Assembly (NCBI RefSeq): GCF_023502325.1
Contig: NZ_JAMFLZ010000003.1
Span: 534,648-598,647 of the forward strand
Direction: 5' to 3'
Length of the DNA: 64,000 nucleotides
DNA from: Wocania_A spongiicola
GTDB lineage: Bacteria > Bacteroidota > Bacteroidia > Flavobacteriales > Flavobacteriaceae
Positions 18,312 to 27,528 of this stretch are shown one piece after another; position 1 is the stretch's first letter; every line of letters starts with the position of its first letter. The translations under genes and the position numbers were made by a program. Below the pieces are notes generated by a model. The model worked only from the letters and a program-made list of their open reading frames with translations, did not search any database and was not told the origin of the DNA.

Positions 18312-19253
18312 TTAGTTGGTTTCTGCTTCTTTATAAGGGATTTCTTTTTTTGAAAGGATTCTAAAATAGCGCTTTGGATGTAGTTTTATATCTTCTAAAA
18401 GTTCTTCCATTTCTTTTGAAGCTCCTTTTAAATTGTTATACAAAGCATCATCTTTAAGCAATTTACCCATGGTACCCTCCCCATTTTCTAAACTTGCTAT
18501 AATTTTATCGAAATTTTTAAGGGTAGACTCTAAACTTTTGATGGTTTTCCCAATATTAGAGCCGGCAATTGAATCTGATACTTTAGATAAATTTGTAGAA
18601 ATATTTTCAACATTAGTCAATGTTGTATTTAACTTTTCTTTATTCCCAACAACTAATACATCTATAGACTTTGATGTCTCCTTAAAATTACTAATTATAC
18701 TTCTTAAATCACCTATACTTGTTTTAATGTTAATCTTAGTTTCATCATCAAACACTTTATTTAAATTTGAAAGCAATTCATCAGCACTCACCATCATAGT
18801 CTCCATTTTTTCTTGTAATGGTGTTAATTTCTGATTTACTAATTCACTTAAACCTGCTTTTACAGAACCTTCCAAATATGAGTCACTTATAGCATTTTCA
18901 GCATTATCAAAAGCAGGGACAATAGCTATAGCTTTTCCTCCTATTAAGCCCGTTTCGTAAAGTTCTGCTTTACTGTTTTTTGAAAATTGGAAATCGCTAT
19001 CTACCAAAAGTTTTACTTGTAACTTACCTGAAGCATCATCTTTAAACTCAATATCAACTACTTTACCTACAATTAAGCCATTAATTGTAACTGGTGTTGA
19101 TGATGTTAAACCTTCAACATTATCATAAACTGCATAAAATGTACGAGAAGAATCGAGTAGATTTTGACCTTTTAAATAATTAAATCCAAAAATAAAAAGG
19201 ACAATTCCGGCTATTACTAATATTGATGTTTTTACTTCTTTTGATATTTTCAT
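18312..19253 (-). CDS. MlaD/MCE family lipid-transport protein
   Basis: A 313-residue protein with one N-terminal membrane anchor (residues 9-25, SILVIAGIVLFIFGFNYL), an MCE domain at about 35-115 (YAVYDNVEGLTSSTPVTING, LIVGKVVDIEF), and a long helical C-terminal region. MCE proteins such as MlaD form rings that move phospholipids between inner and outer membrane. The ATPase and permease partners (MlaF/MlaE) are not in the window. It is followed after 6 bases by the Fe-S membrane gene and preceded by the amidase gene after a 140-base gap that contains a promoter box. Confidence 0.88.
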   Translation of the reverse strand: MKISKEVKTSILVIAGIVLFIFGFNYLKGQNLLDSSRTFYAVYDNVEGLTSSTPVTINGLIVGKVVDIEFKDDASGKLQVKLLVDSDFQFSKNSKAELYETGLIGGKAIAIVPAFDNAENAISDSYLEGSVKAGLSELVNQKLTPLQEKMETMMVSADELLSNLNKVFDDETKINIKTSIGDLRSIISNFKETSKSIDVLVVGNKEKLNTTLTNVENISTNLSKVSDSIAGSNIGKTIKSLESTLKNFDKIIASLENGEGTMGKLLKDDALYNNLKGASKEMEELLEDIKLHPKRYFRILSKKEIPYKEAETN

Positions 19254-19298
19254 CTAAAAATATTATTTACTTTATTTAAGTGAGATGCAGTTTGTGTA

Positions 19299-19306
19299 CA
19301 AACCTA
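19299..19306 (-). promoter_or_regulatory. Bacteroidota -7 promoter box upstream of the mlaD-like gene
   Basis: On the minus strand this reads TAGGTTTG, a TAnnTTTG match 46 bases before the mlaD-like ATG. A second match (TAAATTTG, 19363-19370) lies further upstream in the same gap. Neither has a clear -33 TTG at ideal spacing. Confidence 0.3.
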
Positions 19307-19393
19307 ATAATTGACTATTAATTTTTTTCATACTCATTTCAAAATAAATATGTTTAGTGAAACAAATTTAAGATAAATTTAAAAAGAATGAAT

Positions 19394-20527
19394 TTAATTC
19401 GCAGTTGTTTTTAAAGCTTCAGTTAAAGTTATTTTCTTACCAGCTTTAAAAGCTACAATATAACCTGTTTTAAAACCAGCAGTTTTAGCTTCTTCTTCTA
19501 GCTTTTTTACGGTATTATAACTTGAAGTTTCTCCGTAATAATATTTGTATAAGTTACTCTCTTTGACTCTAGAAATATTATTTAACCCTTTAAAATTGTA
19601 TGGTTTTGTCTCCAAAGATTTTGAGCTTGCAGCTATTTGAACTTTAAATTTTATTGAATTCTCATTATTTAGAATAGTAGTATTAGTGGTTTTTTCTAAT
19701 TCACCATTTAAATCTAAAATACTGGAGCTTAAATTTAAACTTTCAAGATATCGCTTAGTAGCATTAAATAAAGACTTAGTCATTATGCTCTTGCCTTTTT
19801 TAGAATTTAAAAAATCTTCTTCTTTTTTATGAGTGAGAAAACCAAGTTCAACTAAAACACTTGGCATATAAGTATATGCCAAAACATAAAATATATTTTG
19901 TTTAACACCTCTACTTCTTCGTTTCGCAGTTACTTGAAATTCATTTTCGATGTAACTGGCAAGTTTTATACTTTGATCTAAATAATCCTCTTGAGCTAAA
20001 GTCAGCCCTATTAATGATTCTGGTAAATTGGGGTCAAAGTCTTTATAAATCGATTTATGATTATCTTCTAAGAAAATAACTGAATTTTCTCGTTTTGCAA
20101 CTTCAAGATTCTGCTTGTTTTTTGTTGTTCCAAGAACATAAGTTTCCGAACCATAAGCTGTTCCTTTCTTTCCTGGTTGTGCATTACAATGAATGGATAT
20201 AAATAAATCTACATCCTTACTGTTAGCAACCTTAGCCCTTCCATTCAATGTTGGAAAAACATCTTTTTTTCGAGTATATACAACATTCACATACGGCAAG
20301 TTGCTTTCCAGCATTTTTCCCAATGCTAATGATACATCTAAAGCTATATCTTTCTCAGTGGTTTTGTAACGTCCTGTACCTGGTGTTCCTCCATCCTTAC
20401 CCCCATGACCAGGATCAATCATGATAGTAAAAGGAATATCTTCTGATTGACTGTACAATTTAGTATTACCAATAAATGTTAATACTATTATAAAAAATAC
20501 TAAAACTAATAATTTGGACGTTTGCAT
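19394..20527 (-). CDS. N-acetylmuramoyl-L-alanine amidase with C-terminal SPOR-like domain
   Basis: A 377-residue exported protein. A signal peptide (about 1-26) is followed by an Amidase_3 domain: zinc-site histidine H41 in IDPGHGGKDGG, H113 in FISIHCNAQ, and the catalytic glutamate in VLVELGFLTH. The C-terminal 80 residues (KVQIAASSKSLE through TGYIVAFKAGKKITL) look like a SPOR domain, which binds denuded glycan at the division septum. The enzyme cuts the bond between MurNAc and the peptide stem, as AmiA/B/C do during cell separation. It is divergent from lptD across a 112-base gap and lies upstream of the mlaD-like gene. Confidence 0.93.
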   Translation of the reverse strand: MQTSKLLVLVFFIIVLTFIGNTKLYSQSEDIPFTIMIDPGHGGKDGGTPGTGRYKTTEKDIALDVSLALGKMLESNLPYVNVVYTRKKDVFPTLNGRAKVANSKDVDLFISIHCNAQPGKKGTAYGSETYVLGTTKNKQNLEVAKRENSVIFLEDNHKSIYKDFDPNLPESLIGLTLAQEDYLDQSIKLASYIENEFQVTAKRRSRGVKQNIFYVLAYTYMPSVLVELGFLTHKKEEDFLNSKKGKSIMTKSLFNATKRYLESLNLSSSILDLNGELEKTTNTTILNNENSIKFKVQIAASSKSLETKPYNFKGLNNISRVKESNLYKYYYGETSSYNTVKKLEEEAKTAGFKTGYIVAFKAGKKITLTEALKTTAN

Positions 20528-20634
20528 AAGTGTTTTTAACGCGTAAAAATTCGGTTTATTACTCAGTTTAATTGAGTAAATATTTAATTTAAAATTTTTC
20601 CGTTGAATAATAAATTATCACAGAAAAATATATG

Positions 20635-20642
20635 TAATTTTG
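20635..20642 (+). promoter_or_regulatory. Bacteroidota -7 box overlapping the first possible lptD start codon
   Basis: TAATTTTG matches TAnnTTTG, and its last bases are the TTG at 20640. If it is used, transcription begins near 20649, which favours the second TTG (20691) as start. No good -33 TTG is present (TTG at 20603 is too far), so this is tentative. Confidence 0.3.
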
Positions 20643-23396
20643 GCAATTCAAAAACCGAGCCATACTTTTACAAAAATACATTTAAAAGCGTTGCATACAA
20701 ACAACTTTAAAATACTTTTTGCATTAAGTTTTACAGTGTTTATTAACACGTTTAGCTTCGCTCAAGATATACAGAAACCTACAGATAGCATTAAACCTAC
20801 TGTTAAAGATAGTCTGGTTATTAATGCAAAGGATATTATAAAATCTGAAGCTCCAGCAGAAAAATCACAAGACACTACTGCAACAGATTCCATAAAGCCT
20901 AAAAAAGAAACATTAGAGCATATTGTAAAGTATAAAGCTACTGATTACACGTCCTTCAATCAAAAAAAGCAAAAATTATATTTATACAATGAAGCTGAAA
21001 TAGATTATGGTGACATAAATATTAAATCTGGTAGTATAACTATAGATTATAGCACCAATACTGTTTATGCTAAAGGTATACTAGATTCTATTGGGGAGTA
21101 CTCTCAAGCACCAATTTTTACTCAAGGAGCAAATATTGTAGAACCTGATTCCATTATTTTTAATACAAAATCAGAAAAAGCTCTTATTTACAATTCAAAA
21201 ACAGAACAATCTGGAGGTACTGTAATTGCTCAAATAACAAAAAAAGAAAACGATTCAGTTTATTTTATACATAGAGGAAAATATACCACTGCCGAAGATT
21301 TGGAAGATCCAGAGTATTACATCTTGCTAAGAAAAGCAAAAGTTGTGCCTGGAAAAAAAATAGTAACTGGTTTAGCAAACCTCTTTATTTACGATGTACC
21401 AACACCAATTGGCTTGCCTTTTGGTTTTTTTCCGCAATCTGAGAAACAAACCTCCGGTGTTATCATCCCAAGCTTTGGTGAACAAAACGATCGTGGTTAC
21501 TTTTTACAAAACGGAGGATATTATTTTGCCATAAGTGATTACGTCGATTTAGCCGTTTTAGGTGATTATTATACTAACGGCAGTTATGGATTACGCCTAG
21601 AAAACACATATGCTAAACGCTATAAGTTTAGAGGAAATGTTGGATTTCGATATGAAAATTTAATCACTAGCGAGCGTGGTTTTCCAGATTACGGAAAATC
21701 TACGGTATATAATTTACGTTGGTCGCATAGTCAAGATAGTAAAGCTAACCCAAGCTCACGCTTCTCTGCTTCGGTAAACTTAGGTAGTAGTACTTATTAC
21801 AGAACATCACTTAATCAAGTGAATTCAGGTGCTTTCTTGAATAACACTTTAGCATCATCCGTATCGTACTCTAAAACCTTTGAAGGAGAACCATCAGTAA
21901 ATTTCAGTGTAACGGCTACGCATTCTCAAAATACAAATACAGAACAAATTAATATGACGCTTCCTACATTTCAAGGAAACGTAAGTAGAATATTTCCTTT
22001 TGCACCTAAAGTTGGATCAAAAAAAGGTATTATACAAAATATAAACCTTCAGTATAGTGTAAGAGGAGAAAATAGAATACAAACTACAGACTCACTTTTC
22101 TTTAAAAAGGAAATGTTTGATGATGCAAAAGCTGGTTTTCAACATACTGTTCCTTTAAGTACAAACTTTAAAGTATTTAAACATTTTAGTTTGAGTGCTT
22201 CTACAAGTTTAAACGAAGTATGGACTTTTAAGACTATAGATAGATATTACGATAACGTGAATGATGAGGTAATAACTGAAACAATAAACGGCTTTGATTC
22301 TTTTAGAACATATAATTTTAGCACTAGTTTAGGGACAACAATTTATGGGATGTTTAACTTTAAAAAAGAAGGTGAAAATCCAAAAATTCATGCTATTCGT
22401 CATGTCATTCGTCCATCAATAAGCTATAATATCAACCCTGCTTTTGACAAATATTATGACACATATGAAGTTGTTAGTGCAGACGGATTAACTACTGAAG
22501 ATGTTGAATTTACGAGGTTTGAGCAAGGCCTTTTTGGAACTCCAAGTAAAAACTTTTCTAGCTCTATGGGCATATCTATAGCTAATAATTTTGAAGCTAA
22601 AGTAAGAGATAAAGACAGTACAGCAACTGAACCGAAAAAGATTATTTTACTTAATAACTTAAATTTTTCTACTTCATACAATTTTGCTGGAGACTCGCTA
22701 CAATGGAGTCCTGTTAGAGTAAGTGGAGGTACTCAATTATTTGAAAATAAGTTAAGTTTAAATTTTGGTGCAACTTTAGATCCATATGCTTTAGACAATA
22801 ATAACAATCGTATTGATAAATTTAACATTGACAATGGTGGCAGTCTTTTTAGATTAACTAGTGCAAACCTAACAGCAAGTTATTCGCTTTCTGGTGGTAA
22901 AGGGGATCAAAAAAACGATAGTGAAAGTGGAGCTGCTATACAGGAAAATTTACGTAGCGGTGGTCGTGACGACGACTTATTTGGGGTTTCTGAAGATTTT
23001 TCTAGATTCAATGAAGAAAAGGGAGATAAAGAAGAGGAAGAGCCTAGTGAGTTTTATAATTTTAAAATACCCTGGAGTTTACGCTTGGCATATGCTGTTA
23101 ATTATTCTAACTCTAGAAGGCAAAGTGAAATATCCTCACACTCACTCATGTTTTCCGGAGATATAGAATTGTCGCCTAAATGGTCTGTAGGCGCATCTTC
23201 AGGTTACGATCTAAAAGACAAAGGATTCACTTATACCCAGTTGCGTTTTGAACGTGATTTATTAAGTTGGCGAATGAATTTTAGTTGGGTTCCTTTTAGT
23301 GCAAGAAGTTCGTGGAATTTCTTCATAGGAATAAAATCTAATATCCTAAAAGATCTTAAATACGAAAAACGTAGGCAACCCGATCAAAGGCTTTAA
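20640..23396 (+). CDS. lptD: LPS-assembly outer-membrane protein LptD
   Basis: A 918-residue protein of the Bacteroidota LptD type. An export signal ends at SFAQD. A Pro/Lys/Thr-rich linker is followed by an OstA/LptA-like jelly-roll domain (about 100-230, YNEAEIDYGDINIKSGSIT), then a long outer-membrane barrel with PTPIGLPFGFFPQSEKQTSG at its entrance. LptD inserts lipopolysaccharide into the outer leaflet with LptE. There is no in-frame ATG before the signal core. TTG at 20640 gives the long form; TTG at 20691 gives a compact signal peptide (MHTNNFKILFALSF) and would fit the promoter box. The protein ends in a lysine/arginine-rich tail. Confidence 0.88.
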   Translation: MAIQKPSHTFTKIHLKALHTNNFKILFALSFTVFINTFSFAQDIQKPTDSIKPTVKDSLVINAKDIIKSEAPAEKSQDTTATDSIKPKKETLEHIVKYKATDYTSFNQKKQKLYLYNEAEIDYGDINIKSGSITIDYSTNTVYAKGILDSIGEYSQAPIFTQGANIVEPDSIIFNTKSEKALIYNSKTEQSGGTVIAQITKKENDSVYFIHRGKYTTAEDLEDPEYYILLRKAKVVPGKKIVTGLANLFIYDVPTPIGLPFGFFPQSEKQTSGVIIPSFGEQNDRGYFLQNGGYYFAISDYVDLAVLGDYYTNGSYGLRLENTYAKRYKFRGNVGFRYENLITSERGFPDYGKSTVYNLRWSHSQDSKANPSSRFSASVNLGSSTYYRTSLNQVNSGAFLNNTLASSVSYSKTFEGEPSVNFSVTATHSQNTNTEQINMTLPTFQGNVSRIFPFAPKVGSKKGIIQNINLQYSVRGENRIQTTDSLFFKKEMFDDAKAGFQHTVPLSTNFKVFKHFSLSASTSLNEVWTFKTIDRYYDNVNDEVITETINGFDSFRTYNFSTSLGTTIYGMFNFKKEGENPKIHAIRHVIRPSISYNINPAFDKYYDTYEVVSADGLTTEDVEFTRFEQGLFGTPSKNFSSSMGISIANNFEAKVRDKDSTATEPKKIILLNNLNFSTSYNFAGDSLQWSPVRVSGGTQLFENKLSLNFGATLDPYALDNNNNRIDKFNIDNGGSLFRLTSANLTASYSLSGGKGDQKNDSESGAAIQENLRSGGRDDDLFGVSEDFSRFNEEKGDKEEEEPSEFYNFKIPWSLRLAYAVNYSNSRRQSEISSHSLMFSGDIELSPKWSVGASSGYDLKDKGFTYTQLRFERDLLSWRMNFSWVPFSARSSWNFFIGIKSNILKDLKYEKRRQPDQRL

Positions 23397-23454
23397 GGTT
23401 AAAAAAAACAATCAGGTACCCTGCTTCGAGGGAATAACAAAAATTACTAATTTG

Positions 23455-23835
23455 ATGAAAAAAATTATTACTACAACAAATGCACCAGCACCTATTGGGC
23501 CATATAATCAAGCTGTTTTAAGCGGAAACACCCTTTATACATCTGGACAAATTGCATTAAATCCAAAAACAGGTGAGTTAATATTAGGTGATATTAAGAC
23601 AGAAACTAAACAAGTTATGGAAAACATGAAAGCTGTTTTAAAAGCTGCTAACATGACTTTTGATAACGTTATTAAGTCTTCAATATTTATAAGTGATATG
23701 AATAATTTTTCAGAAATTAACGTCATTTATGGAAGCTATTTTGACGATACTAATGCCCCTGCACGTGAAACAGTAGAAGTTGCGAGGTTGCCAAAAAATG
23801 TAAATGTTGAGATTAGCATGATAGCTATAAAATAG
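23455..23835 (+). CDS. ridA: RidA family reactive-intermediate deaminase
   Basis: A 126-residue protein of normal length for the YjgF/YER057c/UK114 family. It has the conserved start APAPIGPYNQAV, then LYTSGQIALNPKTGEL, an alanine-rich helix MKAVLKAANMTFDNV, and the C-terminal motif PARETVEVARLPKNVNVEI, whose Arg binds the carboxylate of the imine substrate. RidA hydrolyses 2-aminoacrylate and related enamines to keto acids. ATG at 23455 is preferred over the TTG codon just before it. It is 58 bases downstream of lptD on the same strand and may share its transcript. Its stop codon directly abuts that of the convergent histidine kinase. Confidence 0.95.
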   Translation: MKKIITTTNAPAPIGPYNQAVLSGNTLYTSGQIALNPKTGELILGDIKTETKQVMENMKAVLKAANMTFDNVIKSSIFISDMNNFSEINVIYGSYFDDTNAPARETVEVARLPKNVNVEISMIAIK

Positions 23836-25251
23836 CTAAGCTGGTTCATCAACCGAGGCATATTTAACAAGTAATTCTTTTAATTTTTCTACCTCAATTG
23901 GCTTAGCCAAAAAATCGTCAATACCAGCTAATTTAGCATTTTCAATATCTTCTTCAAAAGCACTGGCAGAAACTGCTATTATAGGTGTTTTATGCTTGTT
24001 ATACTTCCTTGTTCTTTTGATTTTCTCAGTAGCTTGGTAACCATCTAAATCTGGCATATAAATATCCATAAATACCATATCGAAATCTAAAATCTTGTAT
24101 AAATCAACTGCCTCTAATCCATTCTTAGCAAAAGTACAATCGGCTCCTTGTTGTTCTAACAAAAACTTTATCACTTTTTGGTTCATCCTATTATCTTCTG
24201 CTACTAATACATTAAACTTATTTAGGAGTATTGGTTTAATCTCTGTACTTATGGCTTCAATATTTAAAGTCTTTTTAAGTTGTAAACTAAAATAAAACGT
24301 AGTGCCTTTATTTTCTTTACTTTCAATTTTAAGTTCGCCTCCCATTAATTTTACTAAGTCTCTCGAAATTGAAAGTCCATAACCTCCTCCTCTATAATCT
24401 TTAAAATCGGATAATCCTACATTTTCTGAAGTTTCAAGGATTCTCTTAACTTCGTAAGATCGCATACCAATACCTGTATCTTTTATATAAAAAGTAACAA
24501 TTTGGTCTTCATCAATACTAACCGTTTGATCAACAATTATTGTAATTTTTCCATTATTGGTAAACTTAATAGCATTATTAATTAAGTTAATAAGTACTTG
24601 TTGAATTTTTGAAGAATCTCCTAAAACATAAAACTTTTTTTCATCTTCAAATAAAAATTTAAACTCTAGTTCTAAGCCTTTTTCCCAAGCTTGATATTCA
24701 AATATTTTAAATAATCTAGATAAATCTGATTTTAGATTTATAGCCACTAAATTTAAATTTATGGTACCTTCATCTGCCTTAGAATTATCAATAATCATAT
24801 TTACCAATTGCAATAAATGTTCAGAAGAGTAATCAGCAATTTCGACTTGTGCTTTTTGGTCTGCATCTAAATTAGTTTCTTTCAACATATTTAGCATTCC
24901 TAAAACTGTATTTAAAGGTGTTCTTATTTCATGACTCATATTAGCCAAATAAATAGATTTATATTCAGCTGTATCAAATGCTTCATTTAATTTTTGCTTT
25001 AAATCTATTATAAGATTATTTAAGTTTTCAACTTCTAACTCATTTGAATATTGGTGTTTAAAAAAATGAAACGCCACAACCGCCATAATTATCATTATAA
25101 AGGCTAGCAGTAAAGCTATATTCTTTAAGTCTGAACTTGACTCAATATAATTAAAGCCAACAAAGAAAATAACAGCAAAAGCAATGAGCACAAAAATTGA
25201 TAAAACAATTTTTGCTTGTATTGGTCTCATTGGGTTTTTATAAAAAGGCAT
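23836..25251 (-). CDS. Hybrid histidine kinase/response regulator without a large sensor domain
   Basis: A 471-residue protein. Two membrane helices near the N-terminus (about 13-33 and 44-64) are joined by a loop of only about ten residues, so there is little room for an extracytoplasmic sensor. A short coiled coil follows. The kinase has an H box (LANMSHEIRTPLN), an N box (LINLINNAIKF), and G boxes (DTGIGM, GGGYGLSISRD). A receiver domain ends the chain: acidic pair in VLVAEDNRMNQ, phospho-acceptor in MVFMDIYMPD, and lysine in DFLAKPI. It has no DNA-binding output. ATG at 25251 is used; the codon before it is TTG. No cognate regulator is adjacent. Confidence 0.9.
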   Translation of the reverse strand: MPFYKNPMRPIQAKIVLSIFVLIAFAVIFFVGFNYIESSSDLKNIALLLAFIMIIMAVVAFHFFKHQYSNELEVENLNNLIIDLKQKLNEAFDTAEYKSIYLANMSHEIRTPLNTVLGMLNMLKETNLDADQKAQVEIADYSSEHLLQLVNMIIDNSKADEGTINLNLVAINLKSDLSRLFKIFEYQAWEKGLELEFKFLFEDEKKFYVLGDSSKIQQVLINLINNAIKFTNNGKITIIVDQTVSIDEDQIVTFYIKDTGIGMRSYEVKRILETSENVGLSDFKDYRGGGYGLSISRDLVKLMGGELKIESKENKGTTFYFSLQLKKTLNIEAISTEIKPILLNKFNVLVAEDNRMNQKVIKFLLEQQGADCTFAKNGLEAVDLYKILDFDMVFMDIYMPDLDGYQATEKIKRTRKYNKHKTPIIAVSASAFEEDIENAKLAGIDDFLAKPIEVEKLKELLVKYASVDEPA

Positions 25252-25332
25252 CAATAATTATTTAAACAAACTTATTTATAAATATACTAAATATCAAAAG
25301 TATAACTTACGAACTAGTATTGCTATAAAATA

Positions 25333-26565
25333 TTAAGAAGTTTTAATAGATTTACCTATAGATCCTGTAGGTTCTGGTAATAATTGATAAATAAAACTAG
25401 GTTTTAATAGGCTTTCTTCTTTTCTGTGAGAAACATATAGAATGGCTGTATTGCTTTCTGAAGCTATTTTATTTACCAATTTGGAAAACAACTCTGCATC
25501 ATTATCATCTAAACCGTTTGTGGGCTCGTCCAAAATAAGTAATGGTGGATGCTTAACCATGGCTCTAGCAATTAAAACTAATCGTTGGTGTCCCACAGAT
25601 AAGCTTAAAAAACTCTTAGTTTTAATATCGAACATATCCAAAACCTTAAGCCATTGGTGCGCTAACATAATTTGTCTTTCGCTTGGTATTTTATAAAGTC
25701 CGATAGAATCGAAGAAACCCGAAATAATCATTTTTTCAATAGAGTGTAGACGCTCAAACCCCCTTAAGTATTCAGAAGAAAAATAACCTATTTTCCGTTT
25801 AATATCCCAAACGCTCTCACCACTACCCTTTTTAACTCCAAATAAAGTAATATCTTGATTGTATGCTTTAGGGTTATCACCAGAGATAAGGCTTAAAAGG
25901 GTACTCTTACCGGAACCATTTGGTCCTACTAATTGCCAAAACTCGCCTGGTTTAATTTGCCAATTAATATTTTTAACAATAGTTCTGTCTCCATAGCGTA
26001 TTGTAACATTATTAAACTTTACTAATAAATCAAATTGGGGTTTTATTAAATTGTATGGTTTTGGTAAATCTTGAGAGAAATGCTTTATTTCTTCTTTCTT
26101 TGTAGTTTCAGTTTCTTTACATAAAACTAGGGTTTTATTTTCCAACTTATAAATCCTATCGATAAATGGAAGTACGTCTTTTTTTCTATTAGTAATTTGA
26201 ATTACTGGTATTTTAAGGCTTAGCTTTGTTAATGTTTCTTCAATATTTTTTTGCGCATTAACATCTAAATTACCAAAAACATTATCAACTAAAATATATT
26301 CAGGATTTTGTAAAATAAGGTATTTTAGTAATGCCTTTTTACGCTCACCTTCAGAAGAGTTTAGTAAGCTATTTTTTGTACTTGTAACAATATTAAAGTT
26401 TCCATGACGAACTTCTTCATCTATAAACTTATCCAATGTTTTTTTAGAAAATATTGCACCTTTTAATTTTGAATAATTAATTATGGAATTTTTTGATAAA
26501 ATATGCTCGATAAGTTGATTCTTATCATCTTTATTGGAAATATAAAGCGCAATGTGTTTTTGCAA
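25333..26565 (-). CDS. Tandem ABC ATPase, N-terminal half degenerate (ModF-like)
   Basis: A 410-residue soluble protein with two ABC ATPase halves. The C-terminal half is complete: Walker A VGPNGSGKSTLLSL, a signature-like LSVGHQRLVLIARAM, and Walker B LLILDEPTNGLDD with an H-loop VSHR. The N-terminal half keeps a signature-like SSEGERKKALLKY and a Walker-B-like YILVDNVFGNLD but has no Walker A lysine loop, so it probably does not hydrolyse ATP. The layout resembles ModF (PhrA). There is no permease gene next to it. The start appears to be TTG at 26563-26565. It lies 25 bases downstream of the sugar-kinase-like gene. Confidence 0.8.
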   Translation of the reverse strand: MQKHIALYISNKDDKNQLIEHILSKNSIINYSKLKGAIFSKKTLDKFIDEEVRHGNFNIVTSTKNSLLNSSEGERKKALLKYLILQNPEYILVDNVFGNLDVNAQKNIEETLTKLSLKIPVIQITNRKKDVLPFIDRIYKLENKTLVLCKETETTKKEEIKHFSQDLPKPYNLIKPQFDLLVKFNNVTIRYGDRTIVKNINWQIKPGEFWQLVGPNGSGKSTLLSLISGDNPKAYNQDITLFGVKKGSGESVWDIKRKIGYFSSEYLRGFERLHSIEKMIISGFFDSIGLYKIPSERQIMLAHQWLKVLDMFDIKTKSFLSLSVGHQRLVLIARAMVKHPPLLILDEPTNGLDDNDAELFSKLVNKIASESNTAILYVSHRKEESLLKPSFIYQLLPEPTGSIGKSIKTS

Positions 26566-26590
26566 AAAACTATTGTTTTTTTTAAGTTAC

Positions 26591-27451
26591 CTATAAGTTT
26601 TTTATGTGAAAAGATACTAGACCTTCTATAGGTCTTCGCTCAAAATTACCAACAGTAAAGCCCATTTCTTCTCCAACTTCTTTAATTTCCTTCTGAGAGA
26701 AAAATGCAATGGATCCTGCAAAGTGCACGGGAACAGTTTTAAGCTCTTCTTTATATTGCATTATCATAGTTTTAGTAAACAATCGAATACCTCTTTTTAT
26801 AAGCTCAATCGTGTATTCTGAATCTTTATGTAAAAACATAAATTCTGCAAAGCTTGCTAAATATGCATTAGGGTTAGGTTGTTTGTATAAGTTATATTTT
26901 ATATAATCATCCTCAACATTAAACTTTGTTTCAAAAGCAATTTTTACATTTTCGGGCATCTGATTAAAATAATAATCTCTGATTAACTGTTTCCCATAAT
27001 AGTTTCCAGAGGCATCATCCATGATAGAGTATCCTAAAGATTTTACTTTTTGATGAACTTTCTCTCCATCATAATAACTACAATTAGACCCAGTCCCTAA
27101 AATACATACAACTGCAGCTTCTTTAGGATGATTTATAGTAGAAAAAACAGCAGCCATTGTGTCCTCACTAACTTCAATAGCAGCATTTACAAAAACATCT
27201 TGTAATACTCCTTTTAAAAGTGCATTTGCTTTAGGAGTACCACAACCTGCGCCATAAAAAAACACGTTAGTAACAATGTTCCTGTTTTCTTTTAAATCTT
27301 TACTTTTTTTAATTATTTTTTTTAGCTTTTTTTCTGGTAATATGGCAGGATTTAAACCTTTAGTACGGATTTTTTCCAACAATCTGTTACCGTCTTTATC
27401 TACTGCAATCCAATCTGATTTTGTAGAACCACTATCAACAATTAAAATCAT
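26591..27451 (-). CDS. BadF/BadG-type sugar kinase (putative N-acetylglucosamine kinase)
   Basis: A 286-residue ASKHA-fold protein: phosphate-1 motif VDSGSTKSDWIAVD at the N-terminus, phosphate-2-like CILGTGSNCSYYDG near residue 120, and the adenosine motif VHFAGSIAFF near residue 243. Family members phosphorylate N-acetylglucosamine or related sugars; the older BadF name refers to distant benzoyl-CoA reductase ATPases. A GlcNAc kinase role fits its place beside gap and pfkA and would feed recovered amino sugar into metabolism, but that is inference. The gap of 77 bases after gap allows co-transcription. Confidence 0.78.
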   Translation of the reverse strand: MILIVDSGSTKSDWIAVDKDGNRLLEKIRTKGLNPAILPEKKLKKIIKKSKDLKENRNIVTNVFFYGAGCGTPKANALLKGVLQDVFVNAAIEVSEDTMAAVFSTINHPKEAAVVCILGTGSNCSYYDGEKVHQKVKSLGYSIMDDASGNYYGKQLIRDYYFNQMPENVKIAFETKFNVEDDYIKYNLYKQPNPNAYLASFAEFMFLHKDSEYTIELIKRGIRLFTKTMIMQYKEELKTVPVHFAGSIAFFSQKEIKEVGEEMGFTVGNFERRPIEGLVSFHIKNL

Positions 27452-27528
27452 AAGTTTAAAATTAAAAAATCCACAGAATTATCAAACAATTATTAAGGAA
27501 GACAATTCTGTGGAATTATATTAAATAT

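Noticed and set aside
20558..20581. Inverted repeat TTACTCA/TGAGTAA in the amidase-lptD gap as an operator.
   Set aside because: Seven AT-rich pairs can occur by chance and no regulator gene is nearby.
23412..23435. GC-rich CCCT/AGGG hairpin between lptD and ridA.
   Set aside because: Only four pairs and no T-tract; not convincing as a terminator.
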